Assembly: GCA_963793415.1 (NCBI GenBank) | Contig: CAWCAC010000002.1 | Coordinates: 682,001-746,000, forward strand | Direction of reading: 5' to 3' | Length of the DNA: 64,000 nt | From: CAXMST01 sp963793415 | GTDB lineage: Bacteria > Actinomycetota > Thermoleophilia > Solirubrobacterales > 70-9 | Shown: piece after piece, positions 32,487 to 41,713 of the stretch | Position numbering within the stretch: position 1 is the first letter of the stretch | Layout: each line of letters begins with the position of its first letter | Program-made: the position numbers and the translations under genes | Notes under the pieces: generated by a model | Databases searched by the model: none | Seen by the model: the letters and a program-made list of their open reading frames with translations, nothing else | Told to the model about the DNA's origin: nothing

Positions 32487-33248
32487 CTAGGCGCGCGGGT
32501 CGAGCTGCCGGCCCTCGAGCAGGCGCTTGAGGAACTTCCGGGTCTCGGGCTGCTGCGGGTCGCCGAGCACCTGCTCCGGTGGCCCAAGCTCGATCAGCCG
32601 GCCCTCGTGCAGGAAGCCGACGCGGTCGGCGACGTCGCGGGCGAACTCCATCTCGTGCGTCGCCAGCACCATCGTCACGCCCTCCTCCTTGAGCTCGCGC
32701 ACGGCGCGCAGGACATCGCCGACGAGCTCGGGATCAAGCGCGCTCGTGATCTCGTCGAGCAGCAGCGCCCGCGGTCTGGTCGCGAAGGCGCGGGCGATCG
32801 CGATCCGCTGCTGCTGTCCGCCGGACAGGCGGTCGGGCCGCTCGCCCTCGCGGCCTTCGAGACCGAACCGCTCGAGCAGCTCGCGGGCCTTCGCCTTGGC
32901 CTCCTCGCGCGAGACGTCGTGGCCCTTCGAGAGGCCGAGCACGATGTTGTCGAGGACCGAGAGGTGCGGGAAGAGGTTGTAGGCCTGGAAGATCAGGCCG
33001 AGCTTGCGGCGCACCGCGACCGTGTCCACTGACGGGTCCGTGATCACCTCGCCGTCGAGGAAGATGTCCCCGTCGTCGATCTCGGTCAGCAGGTCGATGC
33101 AGCGCAGGATCGTCGACTTGCCGGAGCCCGAGGCGCCGATCAGCGCGACCGACTCGTGCTCGGCGACGCTCAGGTCGATGCCCTTCAGCACCTCGAGCTC
33201 GCCGAACGACTTGGTGACGCCGCGAAGCTCGACGACCGGGACGCTCAT
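32487..33248 (-). CDS. Polar amino acid ABC transporter ATPase, 253 aa
   Basis: Walker A GASGSGKST, signature LSGGQQQRIAIARAFATRPR, Walker B LLLDEITSALDPE with the GlnQ-type 'SALDPE', and switch His in ATHEMEF. This is the GlnQ/HisP class that works with one or two permeases and a family 3 binding protein. It overlaps the permease gene by four bases (ATGA). All three genes of the transporter lie in one operon on the reverse strand. Confidence 0.85.
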   Translation of the reverse strand: MSVPVVELRGVTKSFGELEVLKGIDLSVAEHESVALIGASGSGKSTILRCIDLLTEIDDGDIFLDGEVITDPSVDTVAVRRKLGLIFQAYNLFPHLSVLDNIVLGLSKGHDVSREEAKAKARELLERFGLEGREGERPDRLSGGQQQRIAIARAFATRPRALLLDEITSALDPELVGDVLRAVRELKEEGVTMVLATHEMEFARDVADRVGFLHEGRLIELGPPEQVLGDPQQPETRKFLKRLLEGRQLDPRA

Positions 33249-34006
33249 TCGCCGGCCTCCCGCTTCCGCTCCCACCAGTCGAGCAGCCTCGCGAGGGGGA
33301 TCGTGACCAGCAGGTACATCAGCGCGGCGCCGAGCAGCGGCGTGTAGTTGAAGTCGGTCGAGGCGAAGATCTGCGCCTCGCGGAAGGCCTCGCCGGTGAC
33401 CCCGATGATCGCGATCAGGGCGACGTCCTTCTGCAGCGCGATGAAGTCGTTGAGCAGCGGCGGCCCGACCGCGCGGACCGCCTGCGGGAGGATCACGTGG
33501 CGCATCGTCTGGGTCTCGGTCAAGCCGACCGCGAGCGCCGCCTCGCGCTGGCCTCGATGCACCGAGCGCAGCCCGGCCCGGTAGACCTCGGCGACGTAGG
33601 CGCCGTAGGAGAGGGTCAGGGCGAGGCCGCCGAGGATCACCGGCTCCGTGGGCAGCCATGAGAACGTGCCGCTGCTGCCATCGGACGTCTGCACGAGGGC
33701 CGGGACGCCGAAGCCGATCAGATAGACCAGAAGCACCGTCGGGATCCCGCGGAACAGGTCGGTGTAGATCGTCGCGATCAGCCGCAGCGGGAACAGCGCC
33801 GGCCCGGTCGTGGTCCGGGCCAGGGCCACGATCAGGGCGAGAATCAGGACCGCCACCTCCGCGGCCATGAAGACCCGGATGTCGAGCCAGAACGCCCTCG
33901 CGATGTCCGGGAAGGTGTCCTTGAACTCCTGTGGGTTGAGAAACAGCTGCTGGACCGAGGGCCAGCCGGGGCTGGTGAGGACGGCGGCGGTGAGGCCGCC
34001 GATCAC
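33245..34006 (-). CDS. Polar amino acid ABC transporter permease (start uncertain)
   Basis: Membrane domain of the HisM/GlnP type: LILALIVALARTTTGPALFP, TIYTDLFRGIPTVLLVYLIG and the EAA loop LAVGLTETQTMRHVILPQAV, with a final helix before WERKREAGE. The GTG at 34006 removes the first half of the expected first helix. The frame is open upstream for about 50 codons reading KRARNRRGFAIAAVSTLVV, a natural N-terminus, but contains no ATG, GTG or TTG. A rare start, or a nearby sequence error, is likely. Confidence 0.7.
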   Translation of the reverse strand: MIGGLTAAVLTSPGWPSVQQLFLNPQEFKDTFPDIARAFWLDIRVFMAAEVAVLILALIVALARTTTGPALFPLRLIATIYTDLFRGIPTVLLVYLIGFGVPALVQTSDGSSGTFSWLPTEPVILGGLALTLSYGAYVAEVYRAGLRSVHRGQREAALAVGLTETQTMRHVILPQAVRAVGPPLLNDFIALQKDVALIAIIGVTGEAFREAQIFASTDFNYTPLLGAALMYLLVTIPLARLLDWWERKREAGE

Positions 34007-34122
34007 GACCAGGGTCGAGACCGCCGCTATCGCGAAGCCGCGACGGTTCCGCGCACGCTTTGCCGCCGCGCGCTCGGCGCGGCGGTCGGGCGTGGTGTTC
34101 TCGCCGGTGTCGGCGCGGGTGG

Positions 34123-35010
34123 CTACTCGAGCACCGGGGCCTTGGTCTTGTCGTCGATCCAGGTCTTCTGGATCTCAGCGAGCTCGCCACTCGAGTCGAG
34201 CTCGGTGATCGCTGCCGAGACGCAGTCGGTCAGCGACGAGTCCTTGGCGAGCAGTGCGCCCCACTGGTCGCCGCCCGGCGCCGGGAACTGGCCGACGATC
34301 TCACCCTCGGGAACCTGGACCGCGGTCAGGTAGAAGGCGGTCGGCACGTCGACGACGATCGCATCCACCTGCTCCTGCTTGAGCGCGGTGACGACGTCGT
34401 TCGAGGTGTCGAAGACGGCGGGATCGCTGCTCGGCTGGATCGACGCATCGACCGCCTCGAGGCTGGTCGTTCCGATCTGGACGCCGATGTTGGCGTCCTG
34501 GAACTCGGCCAGCGTCGTGGCGTCGGCGAGGTCGGAGCCCTTCAGCGCAACGATCGCCTGATCGGCCTCGTAGTAGGGCGCCGAGAAGTCGACCGCCTCG
34601 GCCCGCTTCGGGGTGATCGAGATCTGGTTGACGTCGAAGTCGAAGTCCTTCGGGCCCGGGGCGTAGGAGGAGTTGAACGGCACGACCGTCCACTCGACCT
34701 GGTCCTCCGAGAAGCCGAGCTGCTCGGCGACCGCGTAGGCGACGGCGCTCTCGAAGCCCTCGCCGTTGGTCGGGTCGTTGTCCTCGAAGTAGGGCGGGTA
34801 GGCCGGCTTGTCGGTGCCCACGGTAAGGACCCCGTCGCTGACCGTCTCGAGCGAGTCGGCCTGGCAATCGTCGAGGGAGACGTTGCTGGCGGTCGTCGCG
34901 TCGGTGGTCTCACCGCCGGTGGTGCTGTCGTCGTCTCCGCAGCCGGCGGCCGCAAGGACGAGCGCCGCGAACAGGGCGACTAGGGACGGGAACAGCAGGC
35001 GATTGCGCAC
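34123..35010 (-). CDS. Amino acid ABC transporter substrate-binding lipoprotein, 295 aa
   Basis: Signal peptide MRNRLLFPSLVALFAALVLA ends in lipobox AAGC (Cys24). The mature protein has the family 3 (SBP_bac_3) pattern: VLTVGTDKPAYPPYFEDNDP, the GFESAVAYAVAEQLGF strand, KRAEAVDFSAPYYEADQAIV, LAEFQDANIGVQIGTTS and EQVDAIVVDVPTAFYL. Ligand is probably a polar amino acid. It is the first gene of the transporter operon, upstream of permease and ATPase. Confidence 0.85.
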   Translation of the reverse strand: MRNRLLFPSLVALFAALVLAAAGCGDDDSTTGGETTDATTASNVSLDDCQADSLETVSDGVLTVGTDKPAYPPYFEDNDPTNGEGFESAVAYAVAEQLGFSEDQVEWTVVPFNSSYAPGPKDFDFDVNQISITPKRAEAVDFSAPYYEADQAIVALKGSDLADATTLAEFQDANIGVQIGTTSLEAVDASIQPSSDPAVFDTSNDVVTALKQEQVDAIVVDVPTAFYLTAVQVPEGEIVGQFPAPGGDQWGALLAKDSSLTDCVSAAITELDSSGELAEIQKTWIDDKTKAPVLE

Positions 35011-35128
35011 GGCAGGGACCTCTTTGCATCGGCTTCGGAACGGACGAAACGCTGATCCTACGCATCCGTGGCAGCCGCCGTCGGAAACGCCGCACGGCGG
35101 TTGACTGGCTAATCAGCCGATACGACAC

Positions 35129-35148
35129 CAATCGATGTAGAATGATTG
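35129..35148. promoter_or_regulatory. Putative operator and promoter of the fatty-acid operon
   Basis: CAATC (35129-35133) and GATTG (35144-35148) flank TAGAAT (35138-35143), a fair -10 box. The inverted repeat overlapping the -10 element suggests repressor control, possibly by an acyl-CoA-responsive TetR regulator as is common for such genes. The -35 region is not well conserved. Confidence 0.4.
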
Positions 35149-35188
35149 ATGCACCCGTACCCCCGACCCACGAGGGAACCAATTTCCA

Positions 35189-36505
35189 ATGAGCATCGCT
35201 GACCAGGCAATGGGCACCGCCCTCCGCAGCCTCAACCGCTTCGCGCAGCTCGACGTCGTCGACCGAGTCGGCCTCCGCCAGCCCGCCGAGCGGTTCCTCT
35301 ACCGCGCCACCCGCAACGGCTTCCAGGCCGCCGGAGCTGCCGGCCGCACCTTCGCCGCCGCGCAGCGGCTCGGCCACCCCGCCCGCCAGGCCCGGCCGAG
35401 GGGCCAGGACCGTTTCGACCTGACGCCGAGCGACGAGCAGGCGATGATCACCGAGGCCTTCGGCGACTTCGCATCGGAGAAGCTGCGCAAGATCGCGACC
35501 GACGCGGACGCCGCCTGCAAGGCCCCGCAGGAGGTGCTCGACGCGGCCAACGAGCTCGGCACCGCCGCCCTCGGCGTTCCCGAGGAGCTCGGCGGCGCCT
35601 TCGAGGAGCGCTCCGCCGTCACCTCGGTGCTCGTCACCGAGGCGCTCGCCCACGGCGATCCCGGCCTCGCGGTCTCGATTCTCGCGCCGGCCGCCGTCTC
35701 CACCGCCCTCAGCCTCTGGGGCGACGCCGACCAGCAGAGCACCTACCTGCCCGAGTTCACCGGCGAGAACCCTCCGGCCGCGGCGCTCGCGGTGCTCGAG
35801 CCGCGGGCCCTGTTCGACCCGTTCGCGCTCGAGACAGCCGCCCGCAAGGTCGGTTCCGACTACGTCCTCGACGGCGTCAAGTCGCTCGTCCCGCGCGCGG
35901 CCGACGCCGAGTTGTTCGTGATCGCCGCCGAGCTCGAGGGCTCCGGCCCGGCCCTGTTCATCGTCGAGGCCAAGAGCGACGGCGTCCTCTTCGAGGCCGA
36001 GCCCGCGATGGGCATCCGCGCCGCCTCGACCGGCAAGGTCAAGCTCGAGCGCGTCCGCGTTCCGCAGGGCGCGCTGCTCGCCGAGGGCGCCGCCGACGCC
36101 TATGCCGAGTGCGTCCGCCTCGGTCGGCTCGGCTGGTGCGCCGTCGCCTGTGGCACCGCCAAGGCCGTGCTCGACCATCTGATCCCCTACGTGAACGAGC
36201 GGACCGCGTTCGGCGAGCCGATCTCGCACCGGCAGGCCGTCGCCTTCACGATCTCGAACATTGCGATCGAGACTGAGGGCATGCGCCTGGCAACTCTTCG
36301 CGCCGCCGGGCTTGCCGACCGCGGCAAGGACTTCGGCCGGGAGACGGCGCTCGCCCGCAAGCTCTGCTCGACCAAGGGAATGCAGATCGGCTCCGACGGC
36401 GTCCAGATGCTGGGCGGCCACGGCTACACCAAGGAGTACCCCGAGGAGCGCTGGTACAGGGACCTGCGCGCCGCCGGCTTGATGGAAGGAGCGCTCCTCG
36501 TCTAG
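35189..36505 (+). CDS. Acyl-CoA dehydrogenase, 438 aa
   Basis: Acyl-CoA dehydrogenase fold with an N-terminal helical region ending in QDRFDLTPSDEQAMITEAFG, middle beta domain (AALAVLEPRALFDPFAL, ELFVIAAELEGSGPALFIVE) and C-terminal helical FAD domain ending QMLGGHGYTKEYPEERWYRD. The flavoenzyme introduces the 2,3-double bond in acyl-CoA. It is first of a five-gene operon with another acyl-CoA dehydrogenase, thiolase, FabG and MaoC dehydratase. The N-terminus is longer and less conserved than in classic members. Chain length preference unknown. Confidence 0.8.
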   Translation: MSIADQAMGTALRSLNRFAQLDVVDRVGLRQPAERFLYRATRNGFQAAGAAGRTFAAAQRLGHPARQARPRGQDRFDLTPSDEQAMITEAFGDFASEKLRKIATDADAACKAPQEVLDAANELGTAALGVPEELGGAFEERSAVTSVLVTEALAHGDPGLAVSILAPAAVSTALSLWGDADQQSTYLPEFTGENPPAAALAVLEPRALFDPFALETAARKVGSDYVLDGVKSLVPRAADAELFVIAAELEGSGPALFIVEAKSDGVLFEAEPAMGIRAASTGKVKLERVRVPQGALLAEGAADAYAECVRLGRLGWCAVACGTAKAVLDHLIPYVNERTAFGEPISHRQAVAFTISNIAIETEGMRLATLRAAGLADRGKDFGRETALARKLCSTKGMQIGSDGVQMLGGHGYTKEYPEERWYRDLRAAGLMEGALLV

Positions 36506-36555
36506 GACGGTCCGACCCTCGCTAGACCGATCCGACGCACAGAAGGACAGACACC

Positions 36556-37788
36556 ATGGCTATCTCACTCGAAATCCCCAAGAAGCTCCAGGCCCTCCAG
36601 CAGCAGACCCATCAGGTCGCTCAAGAGGTCCTGCGGCCGATCTCCCGCAAGTACGACCTCGCCGAGCATGAGTACCCGAAGGAGCTCGACATGCTGGCGG
36701 CGCTGATCGACGGCATGAACGACTCCGACTCCTCGAGCGGCGCCGGCGCCACTTCCGGCTCCGCCGAGGACAAGAAGAAGGCCGAGCAGAAGGAGGAGGA
36801 CGGCGTCAGCCGCAACGGCGCCAGCATGGCCTCGGTCATCGCGATCAGCGAGATGTGCTGGGGCGATGTCGGCCTGCTCTTGACGATGCCGCGCCAGGGC
36901 CTCGGCAACTCCGCGATCGCCGCGGTCGCCAGCGACGAGCAGAAAGAGCGGTTCGCCGGCAAGTGGGCGGCGATGGCGATCACCGAGCCCGAGGCGGGCT
37001 CCGACTCCGCCTCGATCCGGACGACCGCGACCCTCGACGGTGACGATTACGTGCTCAACGGCGAGAAGATCTACGTCACCTCCGGCGACCGCGCCGACCT
37101 GATCGTGGTCTGGGCTTCGCTCGACCCGAAGCAGGGCCGGGCCGCGATCAAGTCGTTCGTCGTCGAGCGCGACAACCCGGGCCTGAAGCTCGACCGGCTC
37201 GAGCACAAGCTCGGGATCAAGGCGTCCGACACCGCGAACTTCATCCTCACCGACTGCCGCGTGCCGAAGGAGAACCTGCTCGGCAGCCCCGAGATCGACA
37301 CGAAGAAGTCGTTCTCGGGCGTGATGAAGACGTTCGACAACACGCGACCGATGGTCGCCGGCATGGCCGTTGGCCTCGCCGCGGCCTGTCTCGACGAGAC
37401 CCGCCGGATCCTCAGCGAGGCCGGGGTCGAGATCGACTACGACAAGCCGGTCAACGTGCAGTCCGCGGCCGCGGCCGAGTTCATCGAGCTCGAGGCCGAC
37501 TACGAGTCGGCGCGACTGCTGATGCTCGAGGCGGCGTGGATGGCCGACAACAAGAAGCTGAACTCGCTCGAGGCCTCCTACTCGAAGGCCAAGGCGGGCC
37601 GGACCGGGACCGATGTCGCCCTGCGCTGCGTCGCTCTCTGCGGCTCGATCGGCTACTCGGAGTCGACGCTGCTCGAGAAGTGGGCTCGCGACGCGAAGAT
37701 CCTCGACATCTTCGAGGGCACCCAGCAGATCCAGCTGCTGATCATCGCGCGTCAGCTGCTCAAGAAGACGTCCGCCGAGCTGCGCTGA
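36556..37788 (+). CDS. Acyl-CoA dehydrogenase, 410 aa
   Basis: Complete acyl-CoA dehydrogenase: N-terminal helices (ISRKYDLAEHEYPKELDMLA), a short Ser/Gly and Lys-rich insert (SSSGAGATSGSAEDKKKAEQ), the flavin site WAAMAITEPEAGSDSASIRT, the strand LNGEKIYVTSGDRADLIVVW and the catalytic-base region ILDIFEGTQQIQLLIIAR. The insert around residues 60-80 is unusual. It is 50 bases downstream of the first acyl-CoA dehydrogenase. A heteromeric pair with it is possible, as seen for some actinobacterial FadE proteins (inference). Confidence 0.8.
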   Translation: MAISLEIPKKLQALQQQTHQVAQEVLRPISRKYDLAEHEYPKELDMLAALIDGMNDSDSSSGAGATSGSAEDKKKAEQKEEDGVSRNGASMASVIAISEMCWGDVGLLLTMPRQGLGNSAIAAVASDEQKERFAGKWAAMAITEPEAGSDSASIRTTATLDGDDYVLNGEKIYVTSGDRADLIVVWASLDPKQGRAAIKSFVVERDNPGLKLDRLEHKLGIKASDTANFILTDCRVPKENLLGSPEIDTKKSFSGVMKTFDNTRPMVAGMAVGLAAACLDETRRILSEAGVEIDYDKPVNVQSAAAAEFIELEADYESARLLMLEAAWMADNKKLNSLEASYSKAKAGRTGTDVALRCVALCGSIGYSESTLLEKWARDAKILDIFEGTQQIQLLIIARQLLKKTSAELR

Positions 37789-37844
37789 GCGCAACCCGGC
37801 CCGAACCGCTTTTCAAACCGCCCATCAGGAGGTAAGAAGCCCCT

Positions 37845-39116
37845 ATGCCCGAAACCCGCAAGGCCGCGATTCTCGGCGGCAACCGGATCCCGTTCGCCCG
37901 CTCCAACGGCGCCTACTCGAAGGCGTCGAACCAGGACCTGCTGACCGCAGCCCTGGACGGTCTCGTCGACCGCCACGGCCTCGCCGGTGAGCGGATCGGC
38001 GAGGTGGCCGGCGGTGCCGTCGTCAAGCTCGCCCGCGACATCAACCTGACCCGCGAGTCGGTGTTGGGCACGAAGCTGGCCCCCGAGACCCCGGCGTACG
38101 ACGTCGGCCAGGCCTGCGGGACCGGGTTGGAGACGACGATCCTCGTCGCCAACAAGATCCAGCTCGGCCAGATCGACTCCGGCATCGCGAGTGGAACCGA
38201 CACGACCTCGGACCCGCCGATCGCGGTCTCCGACGACGTCCGTGCCGTGTTGACAGAGCTCAACAACGCCCGCTCAGCCGGCGATCGGCTCAAGGCGCTG
38301 ACCAAGCTGCGCCCGTCGATGCCGCTCGACATCCCCAAGAACGCCGAGCCTCGCACCGGCCTCTCGATGGGCGAGCACACGGCGATCATGGCGAAGGAGT
38401 GGGGGCTGACCCGAGAGGAGCAGGACCAGCTCACCGTCGACAGCCACCAGCACCTCGCCGCCGCCTACGACCGCGGCTTCATGGACGACCTCGTCACGCC
38501 CTACCTGGGGCTCGAGCGCGACAACAACCTGCGTCCCGACTCGTCGATGGAGAAGCTGGCGAAGCTGAAGCCGGTCTTCGGCGGCCCCGAGGGGACGATG
38601 ACCGCGGCCAACTCGACGCCACTCACCGACGGTGCCTCCTCGGTCCTGCTCGCCACCGAGGAGTGGGCGTCCGAGCACGGGATCGAGCCGCTCGCCTACT
38701 TCGTCGATGCCGAGACGGCGGCGGTCGACTTCGTGACGAAGAAGGAGGGCCTGCTGATGGCGCCCGCCTACGCGGTCCCGCGGATGCTCGATCGCAACGG
38801 CCTCGAGCTCGGTGACTTCGACATCTACGAGATCCACGAGGCGTTCGCCGCCCAGGTGCTGTGCACGCTGAAGGCCTGGGAGGACCCGGTCTTCTGCAAG
38901 GAGCGGCTCGGCCGCGATGCCGCGCTCGGCTCGATCGAGCGCGACAAGATCAACGTCAACGGCGGCTCGCTCGCCGCCGGCCATCCGTTCGCCGCGACCG
39001 GCGGCCGGATCGTCGCCTCGGCCGCGAAGCAGCTGAAGGAGATGGGTGGCGGTCGCTGCCTGATCTCGATCTGCGCCGCCAGCGGCCAGGGCGTCGTCGC
39101 CATCCTCGAAGCCTGA
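37845..39116 (+). CDS. Acetyl-CoA acetyltransferase/thiolase (FadA2/FadI-like), 423 aa
   Basis: Ribosome site AGGAGG precedes ATG 37845. Nucleophile Cys91 in DVGQACGTGLETT, His in the EIHEAFAAQVLCTLK segment, NVNGGSLAAGHPFAATGGR and the second Cys near the C-terminus CAASGQGVVAIL are all present. The 'IHEAFA' in place of the commoner NEAFA matches the FadI/FadA2 branch. It cleaves 3-ketoacyl-CoA with CoA, or condenses acetyl-CoA in reverse. The same gene order thiolase-FabG4-HtdX occurs in mycobacteria. Confidence 0.85.
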   Translation: MPETRKAAILGGNRIPFARSNGAYSKASNQDLLTAALDGLVDRHGLAGERIGEVAGGAVVKLARDINLTRESVLGTKLAPETPAYDVGQACGTGLETTILVANKIQLGQIDSGIASGTDTTSDPPIAVSDDVRAVLTELNNARSAGDRLKALTKLRPSMPLDIPKNAEPRTGLSMGEHTAIMAKEWGLTREEQDQLTVDSHQHLAAAYDRGFMDDLVTPYLGLERDNNLRPDSSMEKLAKLKPVFGGPEGTMTAANSTPLTDGASSVLLATEEWASEHGIEPLAYFVDAETAAVDFVTKKEGLLMAPAYAVPRMLDRNGLELGDFDIYEIHEAFAAQVLCTLKAWEDPVFCKERLGRDAALGSIERDKINVNGGSLAAGHPFAATGGRIVASAAKQLKEMGGGRCLISICAASGQGVVAILEA

Positions 39117-39132
39117 TCCAGGAGGAACCACC

Positions 39133-40536
39133 ATGTCCGACCGTTACAGCCAGCTCGTCAACAACCCGATCGGCGGCTTCGTCGCCAAGAACGTCGGCCT
39201 GCCGCAGCCGGTCGAGCTCGACCGCTACGAGCCCGGCCGGCCCCTGATCGACGGCTCCGTCCTGCTCGGTGCCGCGCCCGGCGGCCGCCTCGGCCAGGCG
39301 ATCGCCGAGGTCCTGGCACTTTCGGAGACCGATGCCGACACGCCGCCGGACGGCGATCTCCGCACGGCCGTCGCCGACGGCGATCTCGACGCCGGGATCT
39401 GGAACCCGGATGCGCCGAGCCAGAAGCGCTTCAAGGCGCTCGTCTTCGACGCGACCGGGATCGCCGAGTCCTCGCAGCTGCGGCAGCTCTGGGAGTTCTT
39501 TCACCCAAGCTTCCGCTACCTGCTGCCGAGCGGTCGCGTGATCGTGCTTGGCACGCCGCCCGAGGACTGCAAGGCGCCGCGCGCGGCGACCGCCCAGCGC
39601 GCCCTGGAGGGCTTCACCCGGGCGATCGCCAAGGAGGCCCGGGCCGGAGCCACCGCGCAGCTGGTCTACGTCAAGCCCGGCGCCGAGGCGCGGCTCGAGT
39701 CGACCCTGCGCTTCTTCCTCTCGCCCCGCTCCGCCTACGTCTCCGGGCAGGTCGTCCGGGTCGGCGACGGCGGCGCCGTCCCGAAGCTGGACTGGGAGCA
39801 GCCGCTGGCGGGCAAGGTCGCGCTCGTAACCGGCGCCTCGCGCGGAATCGGCGAGGCGATCGCGCGGACCCTGGCCCGCGACGGCGCCCACGTGGTCGGC
39901 CTAGACATCCCGCCGCTGGCCGCAGACCTGAACCGCGTCGTCGGCGAGATCGGCGGCTCGGCGATCACGGCTGACATCACCGGGCCCGATGCCCCGGCCG
40001 AGATCTGCAGGCAGCTGAGCGAGGCCCACGGCGGCGTCGACATCGTCGTCCACAACGCCGGCGTCACCAAGGACAAGACGATCGTCGGCATGGACGCCGA
40101 GCGCTGGGACCTGCTGATCGACATCAATCTCTCGAGCGAGGAACGGATCAACCAGGCGCTGCTCGACGGCAAGGTCCTGAACAAGGGTGGCCGCGTGATC
40201 TGCGTCTCCTCGATCAGCGGCATTGCCGGCAACGCCGGGCAGACCAACTACGCGACCTCGAAGGCGGGCGTGATCGGGATGGTCCAGTCGATGGCACCGG
40301 TCTTCGCCAAGGCGGGCGCGACGATCAACGCCGTCGCCCCCGGCTTCATCGAGACGCAGATGACCGCGGCGATGCCGATCGGCACCCGCGAGGTCGGCCG
40401 CCGCCTCAACTCGCTCAGCCAGGGCGGGCTGCCGGTCGACGTCGCCGAGACGATCGCCTGGTACGCCAGCCCCGCGTCGGCCGGCCTCAACGGCAACCTG
40501 GTCCGCGTATGCGGCCAGAGCCTGCTCGGTGCCTGA
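39133..40536 (+). CDS. High-molecular-weight 3-oxoacyl-[ACP] reductase (FabG4-like), 467 aa
   Basis: An N-terminal flavodoxin-like half (about 200 residues, opening MSDRYSQLVNNPIGGFVAKN) precedes a full SDR domain: ALVTGASRGIGEAIARTL, HNAGVTKDK, catalytic Ser in CVSSISGIAGNAGQ and YATSK. This two-domain layout is characteristic of high-molecular-weight FabG of mycobacteria (FabG4, Rv0242c), which is an NADH-dependent 3-oxoacyl-CoA reductase. It is co-transcribed with the thiolase 16 bases upstream. Role: reduces 3-oxoacyl thioesters in this operon's cycle, direction not known. Confidence 0.85.
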   Translation: MSDRYSQLVNNPIGGFVAKNVGLPQPVELDRYEPGRPLIDGSVLLGAAPGGRLGQAIAEVLALSETDADTPPDGDLRTAVADGDLDAGIWNPDAPSQKRFKALVFDATGIAESSQLRQLWEFFHPSFRYLLPSGRVIVLGTPPEDCKAPRAATAQRALEGFTRAIAKEARAGATAQLVYVKPGAEARLESTLRFFLSPRSAYVSGQVVRVGDGGAVPKLDWEQPLAGKVALVTGASRGIGEAIARTLARDGAHVVGLDIPPLAADLNRVVGEIGGSAITADITGPDAPAEICRQLSEAHGGVDIVVHNAGVTKDKTIVGMDAERWDLLIDINLSSEERINQALLDGKVLNKGGRVICVSSISGIAGNAGQTNYATSKAGVIGMVQSMAPVFAKAGATINAVAPGFIETQMTAAMPIGTREVGRRLNSLSQGGLPVDVAETIAWYASPASAGLNGNLVRVCGQSLLGA

Positions 40537-40582
40537 GGCGGACGTGTCTGACACTGCGCATTTCTGCGTCCTCGACGGGCTT

Positions 40583-40632
40583 ATGTGGCTCCGCCACACC
40601 GCGCCCGCCGACTCCTTGAACTGCTTGGTCAG
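40583..40632 (+). repeat. 50-base hairpin repeat, copy A
   Basis: ATGTGGCTCCGCCACAC (40583-40599), containing TGTGGC-TCC-GCCACA hairpin, is followed after 22 bases by TGCTTGGTCAG (40622-40632). The same two parts with the same spacing occur at 61155-61205, identical over 17 and 11 bases. It lies between fabG4-like and maoC genes, which are otherwise adjacent. Confidence 0.65.
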
Positions 40633-40656
40633 CCACGCCCTTACGGAGGTGACCTC

Positions 40657-41568
40657 ATGAGTACCGAGAGAGCGTTCGACTCCCCGCCAAACCTGCTCGC
40701 CCTCTACGGGAAAGCGGCGCTAGGCGGCATTCCGATGGCCGACAAGGTTCCGTTCCTCGGGATCGGTGGGCGCTCGAGGGAGATCCCCGACACGGTCCTC
40801 GTGATCCCGGAGGCGACGGTCGACATCGATCGGCTCGCCGACTACTGCCGGGTCTGCCGGTTCACGCTGCGCGACACGCTGCCGATCACCTACCCGCACA
40901 TGCTCGCGTTCCCGCTCCACATGGCACTGATGACGGAGGAGGACTTCCCGTTCGGCGGCATCGGCCTCGTCCACATCGCCAACGAGATCACCCAGCACCG
41001 GCCGATCAAGCTCTCGGAGGCGCTCGAGATCCGGGTCAGCGCGACCCCGCTCGAGCCCCACCCCAAGGGCAGGCAGTTCGCGTTCGTCAGCGAGGCGCGC
41101 GTCGACGGCGAGCTCGTCTGGGAATCGCGCTCGACGACCCTCAGCCGTGGCGGCGGCGGGGAGGAGGGCTCCGGGGCTTCGAAGGGCGGCTTCGAGTCGA
41201 TCGACTTCGACGCGCTGCCCGCCGCCGCCGAGTGGAAGCTGGACGCCGGCCTCGGCCGTCGCTACGGCGCCGTCTCCGGCGACCGCAATCCGATCCACAT
41301 GTCGGAATGGACCGCGAAGCCGCTCGGCTTCCCGAAGGCGATCGCCCACGGGATGTGGACCAAGGCCCGCGCGCTCGCCGCGCTCGAGGCCGAGACGCCG
41401 GACGCGGCCCGCGCCGAGGTCCGCTTCAAGCGCCCGATCCTGCTGCCGGCCCGCGTCTCCTTCGCCTCCGAGCCGGGCTCCGGCCCCGGCGGCGACGCCG
41501 TCGCCTTCGCCGTCCGCGACGCCCGCAAAGGCGTGCCGCATCTCGAGGGCCTGCTCAGCCCACTGTAG
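40657..41568 (+). CDS. MaoC-family dehydratase (HtdX-like), 303 aa
   Basis: ATG 40657 has GGAGGT six bases upstream. The hydratase 2 motif is present: RRYGAVSGDRNPIHMSEWTA followed by KPLGFPKAIAHGMWTKARAL, with catalytic Asp and His. The N-terminal half is a degenerate hot-dog domain, as in the mycobacterial (3R)-hydroxyacyl dehydratase HtdX (Rv0241c). It hydrates or dehydrates the trans-2-enoyl thioester. This is the last gene of the fatty-acid operon. Confidence 0.8.
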   Translation: MSTERAFDSPPNLLALYGKAALGGIPMADKVPFLGIGGRSREIPDTVLVIPEATVDIDRLADYCRVCRFTLRDTLPITYPHMLAFPLHMALMTEEDFPFGGIGLVHIANEITQHRPIKLSEALEIRVSATPLEPHPKGRQFAFVSEARVDGELVWESRSTTLSRGGGGEEGSGASKGGFESIDFDALPAAAEWKLDAGLGRRYGAVSGDRNPIHMSEWTAKPLGFPKAIAHGMWTKARALAALEAETPDAARAEVRFKRPILLPARVSFASEPGSGPGGDAVAFAVRDARKGVPHLEGLLSPL

Positions 41569-41578
41569 GAGCGTCGAG

Positions 41579-41615
41579 GTTGGAGTTGACCCGCATATAG
41601 CGGGCGAACTCCAAC
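41579..41615. terminator. Long hairpin between convergent genes
   Basis: GTTGGAGTT (41579-41587) pairs with AACTCCAAC (41607-41615), and inside it CCCGC (41590-41594) pairs with GCGGG (41600-41604) around ATATA. Both stems stack into one long hairpin eleven bases after the maoC stop. No U tract, but the location fits a bidirectional terminator. Confidence 0.6.
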
Positions 41616-41713
41616 TTCGGCATCCTCCCGACGCACCGAGGTTGCTCGATTCGGGAATGCGGTGTGGGAGGTTCCGCGGTACCGGAAACGCCCCAGGGCG
41701 CCAGCCGGGTTCT

